Shown one piece after another: positions 48,353-56,752 of a DNA stretch of 64,000 nt. Origin of the DNA: Paracoccus aurantiacus (lineage in GTDB: Bacteria; Pseudomonadota; Alphaproteobacteria; Rhodobacterales; Rhodobacteraceae); assembly GCF_007993065.1 (NCBI RefSeq), contig NZ_VOPL01000001.1, forward strand, positions 868,001 to 932,000. The letters are read 5' to 3'. The notes under the pieces were generated by a model. It did no database searches. It was not told where the DNA came from and saw only the letters and a list, made by a program, of their open reading frames with translations. A program made the position numbers and the translations under genes. How positions within the stretch are numbered: the first letter of the stretch is position 1; each line of letters starts with the position of its first letter.

Positions 48353-48381
48353 CACATAAGCGCATTCAAAAGGGTTGGCAA
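48353..48381 (-). promoter_or_regulatory. Sigma70-type promoter for rpsB-tsf
   Basis: On the minus strand TTGCCA (48376-48381), a 17-bp spacer, and TATGTG (48353-48358). The pattern matches the one before rpsA. Confidence 0.45.
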
Positions 48382-48567
48382 GTTCTATCGTCGCGTGGCC
48401 ATGCGATTATTCAAGTTTTAAGTTCTTCGCACAGCAATGCCGGCTGTCATCCGGCTATTCTTCGAATGGCGATCAACCAAAACTTAACCCGACTGTGCCA
48501 GAACAGCCTGATCCGACCGAGGCAAGGACGCGAATAATGCGCAATCCAACATCGAACCGGCTGCCAG
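48382..48567. other. Intergenic region between rpsB and the che operon
   Basis: The full gene-free stretch is 48238-48594 (357 bp) between divergent genes. It holds the rpsB promoter candidate and leader on the left and a 13-bp direct repeat on the right. The middle part is comparatively AT-rich (for instance around 48405-48435 and 48470-48490), suiting a promoter for the che operon, but I could not pick convincing -35/-10 elements. A 72-codon open frame here (48375-48593) shows no recognisable protein features. Confidence 0.6.
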
Positions 48568-48594
48568 GGGTGGCACTGAAAGGGTGGCACTGAA
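48568..48594 (+). repeat. 13-bp direct repeat at the che operon ribosome site
   Basis: GGGTGGCACTGAA occurs twice (48568-48580 and 48582-48594) with one base between. The second copy carries the AAGGG ribosome-site-like sequence and abuts the TTG start at 48595; the first supplies an alternative upstream copy. Confidence 0.9.
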
Positions 48595-48870
48595 TTGACA
48601 ACGAATCTGACCCTGCCGGCACGGCTTGACCTGATCGCTGCGCGCCCACTGGCGCGTGAAATTGCCGCGTCGAGTGGCGACCTTCTTCTCGACGCATCGC
48701 AGGTAAAGTTCATGGGCGGCCTGTGCCTGCAGATCCTGCTGGCCGCGCGCCAGAACTGCATCGCGGCGCGACGCGGCTTTTCCGTCGTCGCCAGCTCGGT
48801 CGATTTCGAAGATGCCGTCAGCTTGTTCGGCATTGCGCCCGGCCTCCTCGATTCAGAGGCCACTGCATGA
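48595..48870 (+). CDS. STAS-domain protein of the che operon
   Basis: A 91-residue single STAS domain starting with TTG (MTTNLTLPARLDLIAARPLA). The signature LLDASQVKFMGGLCLQILLAA matches the STAS fold, but the serine phosphorylated in SpoIIAA-type proteins is replaced by Gly (about residue 41-42), so it cannot act by that switch. STAS proteins of this kind sit at the head of several alphaproteobacterial che operons; the role is unknown. Its TGA overlaps the cheY ATG (ATGA). Confidence 0.82.
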   Translation: MTTNLTLPARLDLIAARPLAREIAASSGDLLLDASQVKFMGGLCLQILLAARQNCIAARRGFSVVASSVDFEDAVSLFGIAPGLLDSEATA

Positions 48871-49232
48871 GCCTGAATATCCTTGCCGTAGACGACAGCC
48901 GCACCATGCGTGACATGCTGCGCATCTCGCTGACCGGGGCGGGAATGCTGGTCACGACCGCCGATGACGGTGTCCACGCGCTGGAGGTGCTGGAGGCGCT
49001 TCATCCAGACGCGATCATCTCTGATGTGAACATGCCCCGCCTTGACGGTTTCGGCTTCATCGAAGCCGTGCGCCGTATCGACCGGCTGCGTGCGACGCCG
49101 ATCCTGATGCTGACCACTGAAAGCGCGCCCGAACTGAAGGCGCGTGCGCGCAATGCCGGCGCCACCGGCTGGATTGTGAAACCCTTCGATCCCCAAAAGC
49201 TGCTCAGCTCGCTTCAGATGGTCACCGGCTGA
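48867..49232 (+). CDS. cheY: CheY-type response regulator 1
   Basis: A 121-residue stand-alone receiver domain. Acidic residues D9 and D10 (AVDDSRTMR), phosphorylation site D53 (ISDVNMPRLDG), T83/T84 (MLTTES) and K105 (WIVKPFDP) are all present, so it should be phosphorylatable by CheA. It lies between the STAS gene and cheA, 14 bases before the latter. Confidence 0.95.
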   Translation: MSLNILAVDDSRTMRDMLRISLTGAGMLVTTADDGVHALEVLEALHPDAIISDVNMPRLDGFGFIEAVRRIDRLRATPILMLTTESAPELKARARNAGATGWIVKPFDPQKLLSSLQMVTG

Positions 49233-49246
49233 GGACGGGGGATCAG

Positions 49247-51406
49247 ATGACGACAGATCCGATGGCAGAGATCCGCACGTCTTTCTTCGCGGAATGCGAT
49301 GAACTGCTGGAGAGCCTGCAAGACGCGCTCAACCTCATGGACGAAGGTGAACACGATTCCGAAACGATCAATGTCGTTTTTCGCGCCGTGCATTCGATCA
49401 AGGGCGGCGCGGGCGCGTTTGGCCTTGACGCGCTGGTATCTTTTGCCCACCAGTATGAGACCGTGATGGACGAGGTTCGCTCGGGTCGGCTTGTCCCCGA
49501 CGCCTCGGCGATCAAGCTGTTCTTCCGGGCCGCCGACATGCTGCAGGACATTGTGCGCACGACGCGCGATGAACAGCATCCGCCGCCCGGCATCGAAGAC
49601 ATGCTGGCCTTGCTGAAGGCGCTGCTTCACGAAGACGCTCAGGAGTTGGATGAGCCTGTCGCGTTCACGCCGCTCGGACTGAGCCTTGAATTTGACCTCG
49701 GCGCCCCAGCCATTGACGTTGCACCTGCCGAGATTGACGACGATTTCGGCTGGACGATTACGTTCACGCCCAATGCCGGCCTTTACGCCAGCGGCAATGA
49801 GGCTCTGCTTATCCTGCGAAGCCTTTCCAATCTTGGTCACTGCGTGATCAGGTGCCTGGTGCCCGAGGACCTGCCGCCACCTGATGAGAGCAATGCAGAA
49901 ACGCCACTTCTGTCCTGGCGCATCATCCTTGAAGAGGACGTGCCAGAGTCAGATATCCGCCAGGTCTTCGATTTTGTGAACGACGTCTGCCAGCTGCAGA
50001 TTTCGCCCCGCAAGGTTATCGATGATCTCGCACCAACGCGGCCAGAACGCATTTCGCCGACGGCAGAGGCCGCGCTGCCGCCGGTCGGGTCGACAAGCGC
50101 GAAGAAGCCTGCCGGGGACGACGCCTGCCCCATATCGTCCGCCGCTTCGAAAGTCAGCCTTGTTCCTCATCCCCGTCCCGCACGGCCAGTCGACACGAAC
50201 GCGCACGAGCCTGCCACGATGGTCCGCGTCGATATGGAAAAAATCGACCGGCTGGTGAACCTCATTGGCGAGCTTGTCATCAACCAGGCGATGCTCGCCC
50301 AAAGCGTCGAGACGGCCGGAATGAGCCAGCAAAGCGACATCATGGCCGGTCTTGAATCCTTCATGACCCTGACGCGGGACATCAAGGAAAGCGTGATGAC
50401 GATCCGCGCGCAGCCGGTCAAGTCGCTGTTCCAGCGCATGGCGCGGATCGTGCGCGAGGCCTCGGCCAGCGTCGAAAAGGAGGTGCGCCTGAAATCGGTC
50501 GGCGAATACACCGAAGTCGACAAGACCGTGATCGAACGCCTTGCCGACCCGCTGACCCAGATGATCCGAAACGCCGTCGATCACGGGCTGGAGCGTCCGG
50601 ATGTCAGACGCGCCGCCAGCAAGCCGCCAGAAGGCCAGATAACCCTTTCTGCCAGTCATCGTGCAGGCCGCGTGCTGATCGAGATCGAGGATGACGGCGC
50701 CGGTATCGATCGCCCGAAAGTGCGGGATATCGCGATCCAGAAGCGGCTGATCGCCCCCGATGCCAGCCTGACGGATGCCGAAATCGACCAGCTGCTTTTC
50801 CTGCCCGGCTTCTCGACCGCGACAGAGGTATCTGCGCTGTCAGGGCGCGGCGTCGGCATGGATGTCGTGAAGGCGGCGATCACCTCTCTCGGCGGCAGGA
50901 TCACGACGACGAGCGTGCCGGGTCAGGGAACGAAATTTTCGATCTCTCTGCCGCTCACACTCGCGGTCCTTGACGGGATGGTTGTACAAGCGGCGGGTCA
51001 GACCCTCGTCGTCCCGCTTTCGGCGATTATCGAAACTGCGAAGCTGGAAGAACAGAATATCCATCGGCTCAGCGCATCGGGCATGATGATGCGCTTTCGG
51101 CAGGAACTTGTCCCACTTTTCGATCTTGGCCAGAAGCTTGGGTTTCGCGATATGCGCGACATCGCAGCTGCGGGCATCGTCCTTCTGACCGTGCAAGAGG
51201 ATGGTCGACGCGCCGCGCTGATCGTCGATGCGATCATGGAACAGCGCCAGGTCGTTATAAAGGGGCTTGGCCAGACCTGCGGGCACATTCCGGGGGTCGC
51301 TGCAGCAACCATTCTGGGCGATGGACAAATCGCGCTCATCCTGGACCCGGGCGACCTTGTCTGGGGCGGTGCTAGTTCCCCGCATTTCGACACAAAGGCA
51401 GGATAA
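49247..51406 (+). CDS. cheA: Chemotaxis histidine kinase CheA
   Basis: A 719-residue CheA. Domains: P1 HPt with phospho-acceptor His49 (AVHSIKGGAGAFGL); a ferredoxin-like P2-type region at about 155-250; linker; P3 dimerisation starting near MVRVDMEKIDRLVNLIGELV; P4 ATPase with N box QMIRNAVDHGLERP, DDGAGIDR and SGRGVGMDVVK; and a C-terminal P5 CheW-like domain. It autophosphorylates and transfers to the two CheY proteins encoded on either side. All key motifs are intact. Confidence 0.97.
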   Translation: MTTDPMAEIRTSFFAECDELLESLQDALNLMDEGEHDSETINVVFRAVHSIKGGAGAFGLDALVSFAHQYETVMDEVRSGRLVPDASAIKLFFRAADMLQDIVRTTRDEQHPPPGIEDMLALLKALLHEDAQELDEPVAFTPLGLSLEFDLGAPAIDVAPAEIDDDFGWTITFTPNAGLYASGNEALLILRSLSNLGHCVIRCLVPEDLPPPDESNAETPLLSWRIILEEDVPESDIRQVFDFVNDVCQLQISPRKVIDDLAPTRPERISPTAEAALPPVGSTSAKKPAGDDACPISSAASKVSLVPHPRPARPVDTNAHEPATMVRVDMEKIDRLVNLIGELVINQAMLAQSVETAGMSQQSDIMAGLESFMTLTRDIKESVMTIRAQPVKSLFQRMARIVREASASVEKEVRLKSVGEYTEVDKTVIERLADPLTQMIRNAVDHGLERPDVRRAASKPPEGQITLSASHRAGRVLIEIEDDGAGIDRPKVRDIAIQKRLIAPDASLTDAEIDQLLFLPGFSTATEVSALSGRGVGMDVVKAAITSLGGRITTTSVPGQGTKFSISLPLTLAVLDGMVVQAAGQTLVVPLSAIIETAKLEEQNIHRLSASGMMMRFRQELVPLFDLGQKLGFRDMRDIAAAGIVLLTVQEDGRRAALIVDAIMEQRQVVIKGLGQTCGHIPGVAAATILGDGQIALILDPGDLVWGGASSPHFDTKAG

Positions 51407-51410
51407 GCTG

Positions 51411-51878
51411 ATGGCCGATAACCAACTTCACGCGTCCGAAGATGAAACCGAGCTTCTGTCCTTCCGTGTCGGCACGCAGGAATATTGTGTCGAAATCATG
51501 CTGGTTCGCGAAATCCGTGGCTGGACGCGCGCAACCCCGCTTCCGCATTCGCCGCCGCATGTCAAAGGGGTCATAAATCTGCGCGGTATCGTCCTGCCGG
51601 TGATCGATCTGTCGGCACGACTGGGGATGGACCCGATAGAGGGTGTCGATCGCAACGTGATCGTCGTCGTCAGCGTCGGCGAAATCACGGCCGGCCTGCT
51701 GGTTGATGCGGTATCGGACATCCTGACCGTGTCCGAGAAAGACATGCAGCCCGCCCCTGAAATCGCCGCCGGCCGGTCGGGCAGATATATCCGGGCGCTG
51801 ATCGTCACGGACGAAAAGCTGATCCGCGTGCTCGACCTGAAAACCATACTGCCGGGGGAAAATCAGGATGCGGCATGA
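51411..51878 (+). CDS. cheW: Chemotaxis coupling protein CheW
   Basis: A 155-residue CheW, coupling receptors to CheA. LLSFRVGTQEYCVEIMLVREI, PHVKGVINLRGIVLPVIDL and ILTVSEKDMQPAPEI are the family landmarks. Four bases separate it from cheA; its stop overlaps the cheR ATG. A receptor partner must be encoded elsewhere. Confidence 0.96.
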   Translation: MADNQLHASEDETELLSFRVGTQEYCVEIMLVREIRGWTRATPLPHSPPHVKGVINLRGIVLPVIDLSARLGMDPIEGVDRNVIVVVSVGEITAGLLVDAVSDILTVSEKDMQPAPEIAAGRSGRYIRALIVTDEKLIRVLDLKTILPGENQDAA

Positions 51879-52720
51879 CATATAGCGGCCGCGCCCCGCG
51901 CGACGCGGCGATGAGCGATCGGGAGTTCGATCAGCTCAGCAAAATCATCTACGCGTTTTCTGGCATCGTGATCGGGCCAGAGAAGCGAAGCCTTATGCTG
52001 GCGCGGCTGCAAAAGCGTGTGTCAGCGCTGAAGCTGTCCTCGCTCGCGGACTATGTGGAACTTCTGAATGGCCTGTCAGGTGCGGCGGAACGAAACATGT
52101 TCGTATCGTCGCTGACCACCAATGTGACAAGCTTCTTCCGCGAGCGGCACCATTTCAGAATGCTGACAGCCGAGATCATCCCGTCGCTTGCCGAACCCGA
52201 TCGCAGTATTGATATCTGGTCGGCAGGCTGCAGTAGCGGGCAGGAGCCATATTCGATCGCGATGAGCCTGCGTGAACGCTGCGCAGACGCGGCGGCGCGA
52301 ACGCGTATCCTGGCCACCGATATTGACGCGCGCGTCCTTGAAGCGGCGAAGACCGGCATATTCAAATTCAGCGAACTTTCGGCATTGCCAGCCGATCTGC
52401 GCAGCAGATATTTTTCGGCCTGCACCGCGACCGACCAGACGGACAAGATGCGGGTCGCGCCGGTCTTGGCCTCAATGATCGAATTTCGACAGCTGAATCT
52501 CAATTCACAATGGAAGAATGCCCGGCTCTTCGACGTGATCTTCTTTCGGAACGTCGCGATTTACTTCGACGCCGCGACGCAGCGCGCGCTTTGGTATCGC
52601 TTCCATGCGTGCCTTCGTCCGGGTGGCTGGCTGCTGATCGGCCATTCCGAACGTGTCCCCGCAGATATGCACGACCTGCTGGTTCCCGCCGGCATCACCG
52701 CATATCGCAAGCCCCAATGA
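51875..52720 (+). CDS. cheR: CheR methyltransferase
   Basis: A 281-residue SAM-dependent methyltransferase that modifies glutamates on chemoreceptors. N-terminal helical domain with NVTSFFRERHHF, SAM motif IWSAGCSSGQEPYSIAM, LATDID, and the normally IFCRNVMIYFD-like motif reads IFFRNVAIYFD. Its ATG overlaps the cheW stop; Met13 is an alternative start. The opposing methylesterase gene cheB is not in the cluster. Confidence 0.95.
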   Translation: MTYSGRAPRDAAMSDREFDQLSKIIYAFSGIVIGPEKRSLMLARLQKRVSALKLSSLADYVELLNGLSGAAERNMFVSSLTTNVTSFFRERHHFRMLTAEIIPSLAEPDRSIDIWSAGCSSGQEPYSIAMSLRERCADAAARTRILATDIDARVLEAAKTGIFKFSELSALPADLRSRYFSACTATDQTDKMRVAPVLASMIEFRQLNLNSQWKNARLFDVIFFRNVAIYFDAATQRALWYRFHACLRPGGWLLIGHSERVPADMHDLLVPAGITAYRKPQ

Positions 52721-52736
52721 CCGCGCGAGAGAGTTC

Positions 52737-53123
52737 ATGAGTATCAGAGACCAGCTGCAGATTCTTGTCGTCGACGACATGTCGACCAGTCGCGGCCTGA
52801 TCGTTCAGGCGCTTGAGGCGATTGGCATCAAGCATATCCATCTCGCGTCAACCGGAGAAGAAGCGATTGGCCTGCTCGCCCGGCAACCCGCGCATCTGGT
52901 CCTGTCCGACTACAACATGCCCGGAATGGATGGAATTCAGCTTCTCGGTCACCTGCGCGCCAACCCGCGCACCCGCGGCGTCGGCTTCATCCTGATCACC
53001 GGCAAGGCGGACAGGCAGATTGTCGAAAGCGGTAAGTCATTTGGCATGAACAACTTCCTCAAAAAGCCATTCGATGTGCAGGACCTCCGATCCTGCCTTG
53101 AGGCTGTCGTCGGCCGCCTATGA
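52737..53123 (+). CDS. cheY: CheY-type response regulator 2
   Basis: A 128-residue receiver with D13/D14 (VVDDMSTSR), D58 (LSDYNMPGMDG), T88 (ILITGK) and K110 (FLKKPFDV). It is closer to the classical flagellar-motor CheY type than CheY 1. GAGAGAG precedes its ATG, and its stop overlaps the start of the next gene, suggesting that the two products are made together. Confidence 0.94.
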   Translation: MSIRDQLQILVVDDMSTSRGLIVQALEAIGIKHIHLASTGEEAIGLLARQPAHLVLSDYNMPGMDGIQLLGHLRANPRTRGVGFILITGKADRQIVESGKSFGMNNFLKKPFDVQDLRSCLEAVVGRL

Positions 53124-53494
53124 CCGAAGCCCCGAAGGACATTCCGCTTGGCAGGTTTCTGCACAACGCCTCGATGCTGCTCGACATGACAGTGCGCGAT
53201 GCGCATGGCATGCAACTGCATCTGGCCGAATTCGTGAACGCCGCGATCACCGCAAGCGCGACACCTGGCAATGAACACGCGATCGACCTGACGATTCTGC
53301 AGTCGCTCGACAGGATGACGCAGGTGCTTTCCGACCTTTCTGCGGTGTTTCTGGCAGCCTCACAAAACGTCAGCGACACCTCGGTGCCGGACTGGCAGCA
53401 CATCCTTGCCGAACTGAAGGTTAAGGATGTCGGACAGTCGCTTACCCATGGTTCTCGGGGGGGTGCTGCAGCCAGCAATGTCGAACTGTTTTAG
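53120..53494 (+). CDS. Small terminal che-operon protein, CheZ-like candidate
   Basis: A 124-residue protein with no family I can name with certainty. It is largely helical. A helix at about 55-84 contains LQSLDRMTQVLSDL, in which D64 and Q68 have the D-x-x-x-Q spacing and following V of the CheZ active segment (QDLTGQV in E. coli). A Gly/Ser/Ala-rich linker (108-118) leads to an acidic/hydrophobic tail ending NVELF, comparable in position to the CheY-binding tail of CheZ. Its ATG overlaps the stop of the second cheY. A CheY-P phosphatase role is an inference from these features and context; the overall length is about half that of CheZ. Confidence 0.6.
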   Translation: MTEAPKDIPLGRFLHNASMLLDMTVRDAHGMQLHLAEFVNAAITASATPGNEHAIDLTILQSLDRMTQVLSDLSAVFLAASQNVSDTSVPDWQHILAELKVKDVGQSLTHGSRGGAAASNVELF

Positions 53495-55113
53495 CCGCAA
53501 AAGCATGCGTCCAGAATACCGTCCGCCTGTCCTGCCGGCAATGAACCATAAAAGCGCCCGCGTTGCTGGCCCAGCCTTGTCTGCAGATAAGCCTCTGTGA
53601 CAAGCGGGATCTGCTGCGCGAGCAATACGGCTGCTGTCAACAGTGCTGCGGTATCCTCGACAAACCAGCGCGCGTCGGCCTCTGACGGGGGCGTGGTCCA
53701 ACGCGACTGATATGAACGAAGCGCTGAATCATAGGTCGTGTCCTGCCCGCGCGCAGCTTCCAGCGTCCACCGAAGAGCCTCGGCGCTGTGACCATCGCCT
53801 TTCATGCTTCGCAGCGCGTCAAGGCAGATGACATTCGCCGATCCTTCCCAGATGCCGTTCAGCGGTGCCTCGCGATAAAGCATGGGCAGCACGCCATCTT
53901 CGACATAGCCGGACCCGCCAATCGCTTCCATCGCCTCGCAGACGACCTGAGGGCAGAGCTTGTTGGAAAGGTATTTCGCAAGGGCCACAGCGATCCGTGT
54001 GAATGCACGGTCATCTTCCGACGTCCCGTCGAAGCGTTGCGCAACTTGCAGGCCAAGGGCAAGGCTACCGGCCCAGTCGAGCGCGCAATCTGCCAGAACC
54101 GCCTGCATCAGCGGCTGGTCGATCAATTGCCTGCCAAAAGCGCGACGGTGACGGGTCCAGTGGACGGCCTCGGAAAGTGCGGCGCGCATCAGTCCGGCCG
54201 GGGCCATCGCGGTATCCAACCGCGTGTGATGAACCATGCCGAGAATGGTGCGGATGCCGTTGCCCGGCGTGCCGACCAGATTAGCGCGCGCGCCATCATA
54301 CTCGATCTCGGCAGATGCGTTGGACCTGTTCCCCAGCTTGTCCTTCAGACGTTGAAGGCGAATGGCGTTGCGCCCGTCTTCAAGCCAGCGTGGCACCAGA
54401 AAGCAGGTTAACCCCGCGCCATCGACCTGTGCCAGTGTCAGAAAGCCGTCCGACATCGGGGCCGAGCAGAACCATTTATGCCCGCGAAGCCGCCAGTCAC
54501 CACCATCGCGGACAGCCTCGGTTCTGTTGCTGCGAACATCCGATCCGCCCTGCTTCTCGGTCATTGCCATCCCAAGCGTCGCCCCGCGCTTTTCGCTGAC
54601 GGGCCTGACCGACGGGTCATAATCCCGCGACAGGATCGCACTGTGCCAGTTGGCCAACCCGTCTGCCTGCGCAAGAACCGGGGCCGCGGCATAGGTCATG
54701 GTAAGCGGGCAGCAATGACCGGGTTCTACCTGGCTGGCAAGATAGACCATCGCCGCGTGACGAAGGTTGCCATTCGCGCCACCTTCCCATGCGACGCTGT
54801 GATAACCTGCGGCGGCTGAAAGCTGCATGAAGCCATGATAGGCCGGATGAAAACGGACCTCGTCAAGACGCCGTCCGGCGGAATCGAACAGGCGCAGATC
54901 GGGGCTGTTGCGGTTCGCGTCCCGCGCCGCGTCGCGCATCGACTGCCGCCCAAGCGCCTGCCCGTAAGCGCGCAGTTCGGCAAGCCCGACACCGGAACGA
55001 GATAGCATGGTTTCGAACAGCGGGTCCACGCCCAGCAGGTCACGATCGCCGACCGGCTCGGGCTGGTTGGTGACCTGATGTGTGCCGAGGCTGGCTTCGG
55101 GACTGCTTGTCAT
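53491..55113 (-). CDS. AidB-like acyl-CoA dehydrogenase family protein
   Basis: A 540-residue flavoprotein of the AidB branch, matching its length. Segments: GMAMTEKQGGSDVRSN (flavin site), HKWFCSAPMSDGFL, AMEAIGGSGYVEDGVLPMLYREAPLNGIWEGS near the C-terminal end of the dehydrogenase domain, and an additional C-terminal domain. E. coli AidB is induced by alkylation stress and has isovaleryl-CoA dehydrogenase activity; the role here is unsettled. The start at 55113 follows GGAGGAGAGG; a longer open frame upstream is unlikely. It is convergent with the che operon, sharing four bases. Confidence 0.9.
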   Translation of the reverse strand: MTSSPEASLGTHQVTNQPEPVGDRDLLGVDPLFETMLSRSGVGLAELRAYGQALGRQSMRDAARDANRNSPDLRLFDSAGRRLDEVRFHPAYHGFMQLSAAAGYHSVAWEGGANGNLRHAAMVYLASQVEPGHCCPLTMTYAAAPVLAQADGLANWHSAILSRDYDPSVRPVSEKRGATLGMAMTEKQGGSDVRSNRTEAVRDGGDWRLRGHKWFCSAPMSDGFLTLAQVDGAGLTCFLVPRWLEDGRNAIRLQRLKDKLGNRSNASAEIEYDGARANLVGTPGNGIRTILGMVHHTRLDTAMAPAGLMRAALSEAVHWTRHRRAFGRQLIDQPLMQAVLADCALDWAGSLALGLQVAQRFDGTSEDDRAFTRIAVALAKYLSNKLCPQVVCEAMEAIGGSGYVEDGVLPMLYREAPLNGIWEGSANVICLDALRSMKGDGHSAEALRWTLEAARGQDTTYDSALRSYQSRWTTPPSEADARWFVEDTAALLTAAVLLAQQIPLVTEAYLQTRLGQQRGRFYGSLPAGQADGILDACFCG

Positions 55114-55218
55114 CCTCTCCTCCGGCAGACATGTCCGCTTGACGGATTCTGCCGTGCGACGCCCCCCGGCGCAACTATGCAGGTGCCACCGGCCGGCGCG
55201 ACGCAGCGGCACTGCCCG

Positions 55219-56547
55219 TCAGCTTCTGCCGCCATGTGCGGCGGCGGGCAGTGCCGCGCCTTCACCGCTCAGCCAATCTGCGGACCAGTCATCCGGCCAT
55301 GCGGGACCGGGTATGCCGCGTTCGCTTTCCAGCCGGGCGAGCGTGCATTCCGCAGCAGCGATATAGTCGCGGGTGACGGGGACATTGTCGACGCGATGGG
55401 CGAGCTGGATCTGGAAAACCACCATGCCCCCTTCGCGGAACGACGCCTCGCTTCCGGCGAGGTAAAATTCCCACATGCGGCAGAACGCTTCGTCGTAAAG
55501 CGCCTTGACCTCGTCGCGCCGCGCCATGAAGGCGGTGCGCCATGCGCGCAGCGTGTCAGCGTAGTGAAGGCGAAGCACCTCGATATCGGTGACGACAAGA
55601 CCGGACTTCTCGACCGAGTGCATCACTTCGGAAAGCGCGGGGATATAGCCGCCCGGAAATATGTATCGGCGCAGGAACGGATTGGTCGCGCCGGGTGGAT
55701 CGGCGCGCCCGATGGTATGCAGCAGCATCACCCCGTCCTCGCGCAGCAGCGAGGCCGTTTTGCGGAAGAACCCGTCGAAGTGGTTGATGCCGACATGCTC
55801 GAACATGCCGACAGAGACGATGCGGTCATATTGCTGTTCGATCTCGCGGTAATCCTGCAGGCGGAACCCGACCTGACCTGAAAGCCCTTCTGCGCCTGCG
55901 CGCTGGCGTGCTATTGCGAGCTGTTCGTCCGACAGTGTAACGCCATCAACACGCGCGCGGGCAACCCGCGCCATGTAAAGCCCCATTCCGCCCCAGCCGC
56001 AGCCGATATCCAGCACGTCCTGCCCTTCCTCCAGCAGGAGTTTCGCCGCGATATGCCGCTTTTTCAGAAGTTGCGCTTCGGCAATGCCGGTCTCGGGCGT
56101 CGGGAAATAGGCGCAGGAATACTGCATGTCCGGGTCCAGAAAGATCCGGTAGAGATCGGCAGACAGATCATAGTGACGCTGCACATTCCCGATCGACTGG
56201 ATCTTTGTGTTGATCTGGTGAAGGCGCCGGGCCGCGATGCGCATCTTTTCGAAGGCCTTCATCCAGACCGCAGGCATCAGGCCGCGACCCGCATTGGCAT
56301 AGCCGATCATGTTCAGGTCATAGATCGTGCCTTCCACAATATCGATCTCACCATCCATGAAGCACTCGCCCAGCTTCAGGGCAGGATTGGTCGCGACCGC
56401 GCGCTCGGCAGAGGCCGCATTGAAACGCACGACGACCTTCGGGCCAGAGCCGTCCCCGACCACCACCTTTTCGCCATTGCTGCCGATGACGGTCAGATTG
56501 CCGCTTGTGATATAATGTTCCAGAAAGCTTCTCAGTAAGGTGTTCAT
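55219..56547 (-). CDS. cfa: Cyclopropane-fatty-acyl-phospholipid synthase
   Basis: A 442-residue Cfa enzyme adding a methylene from SAM to unsaturated phospholipid acyl chains. N-terminal lipid-binding domain (about 1-140), then HYDLSADLYRIFLDPDMQYSC, SAM motif VLDIGCGWGGMGLYMA, SVGMFEHVGINHFDGFF, and IFPGGYIPALSE. The start at 56547 has GAGG four bases away. It lies 205 bases downstream of the polyamine permease genes on the same strand; a weak hairpin at about 56712-56742 may separate them. That 205-bp gap shows no gene. Confidence 0.94.
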   Translation of the reverse strand: MNTLLRSFLEHYITSGNLTVIGSNGEKVVVGDGSGPKVVVRFNAASAERAVATNPALKLGECFMDGEIDIVEGTIYDLNMIGYANAGRGLMPAVWMKAFEKMRIAARRLHQINTKIQSIGNVQRHYDLSADLYRIFLDPDMQYSCAYFPTPETGIAEAQLLKKRHIAAKLLLEEGQDVLDIGCGWGGMGLYMARVARARVDGVTLSDEQLAIARQRAGAEGLSGQVGFRLQDYREIEQQYDRIVSVGMFEHVGINHFDGFFRKTASLLREDGVMLLHTIGRADPPGATNPFLRRYIFPGGYIPALSEVMHSVEKSGLVVTDIEVLRLHYADTLRAWRTAFMARRDEVKALYDEAFCRMWEFYLAGSEASFREGGMVVFQIQLAHRVDNVPVTRDYIAAAECTLARLESERGIPGPAWPDDWSADWLSGEGAALPAAAHGGRS

Positions 56548-56752
56548 GCCGCCTCGCAAGGCCGGCCCGCCGAACGGGTCGGCACGTATCCTCATTGAAT
56601 TTATGCACTCAGCTTATACCCAGCCGGATTGCGGCGCAGCATCCGGCTGTCGCAGGACATCGCCGGAAGGCGGCTTTCTGCCTGTCTGTGATGCGAAAAT
56701 GGAACATAAGGCGGCGCGCTGCCTGTCTGACAGGCGCGCCGTGCAGCGTGCC

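Noticed and set aside
48375..48593. A 72-codon frame just before the che operon
   Set aside because: No ribosome site, unremarkable composition, and it overlaps the rpsB promoter region; probably chance.
56712..56742. Hairpin downstream of the PotC-like gene
   Set aside because: The stem is interrupted and lacks a T-run on the minus strand, so it is not listed as a terminator.
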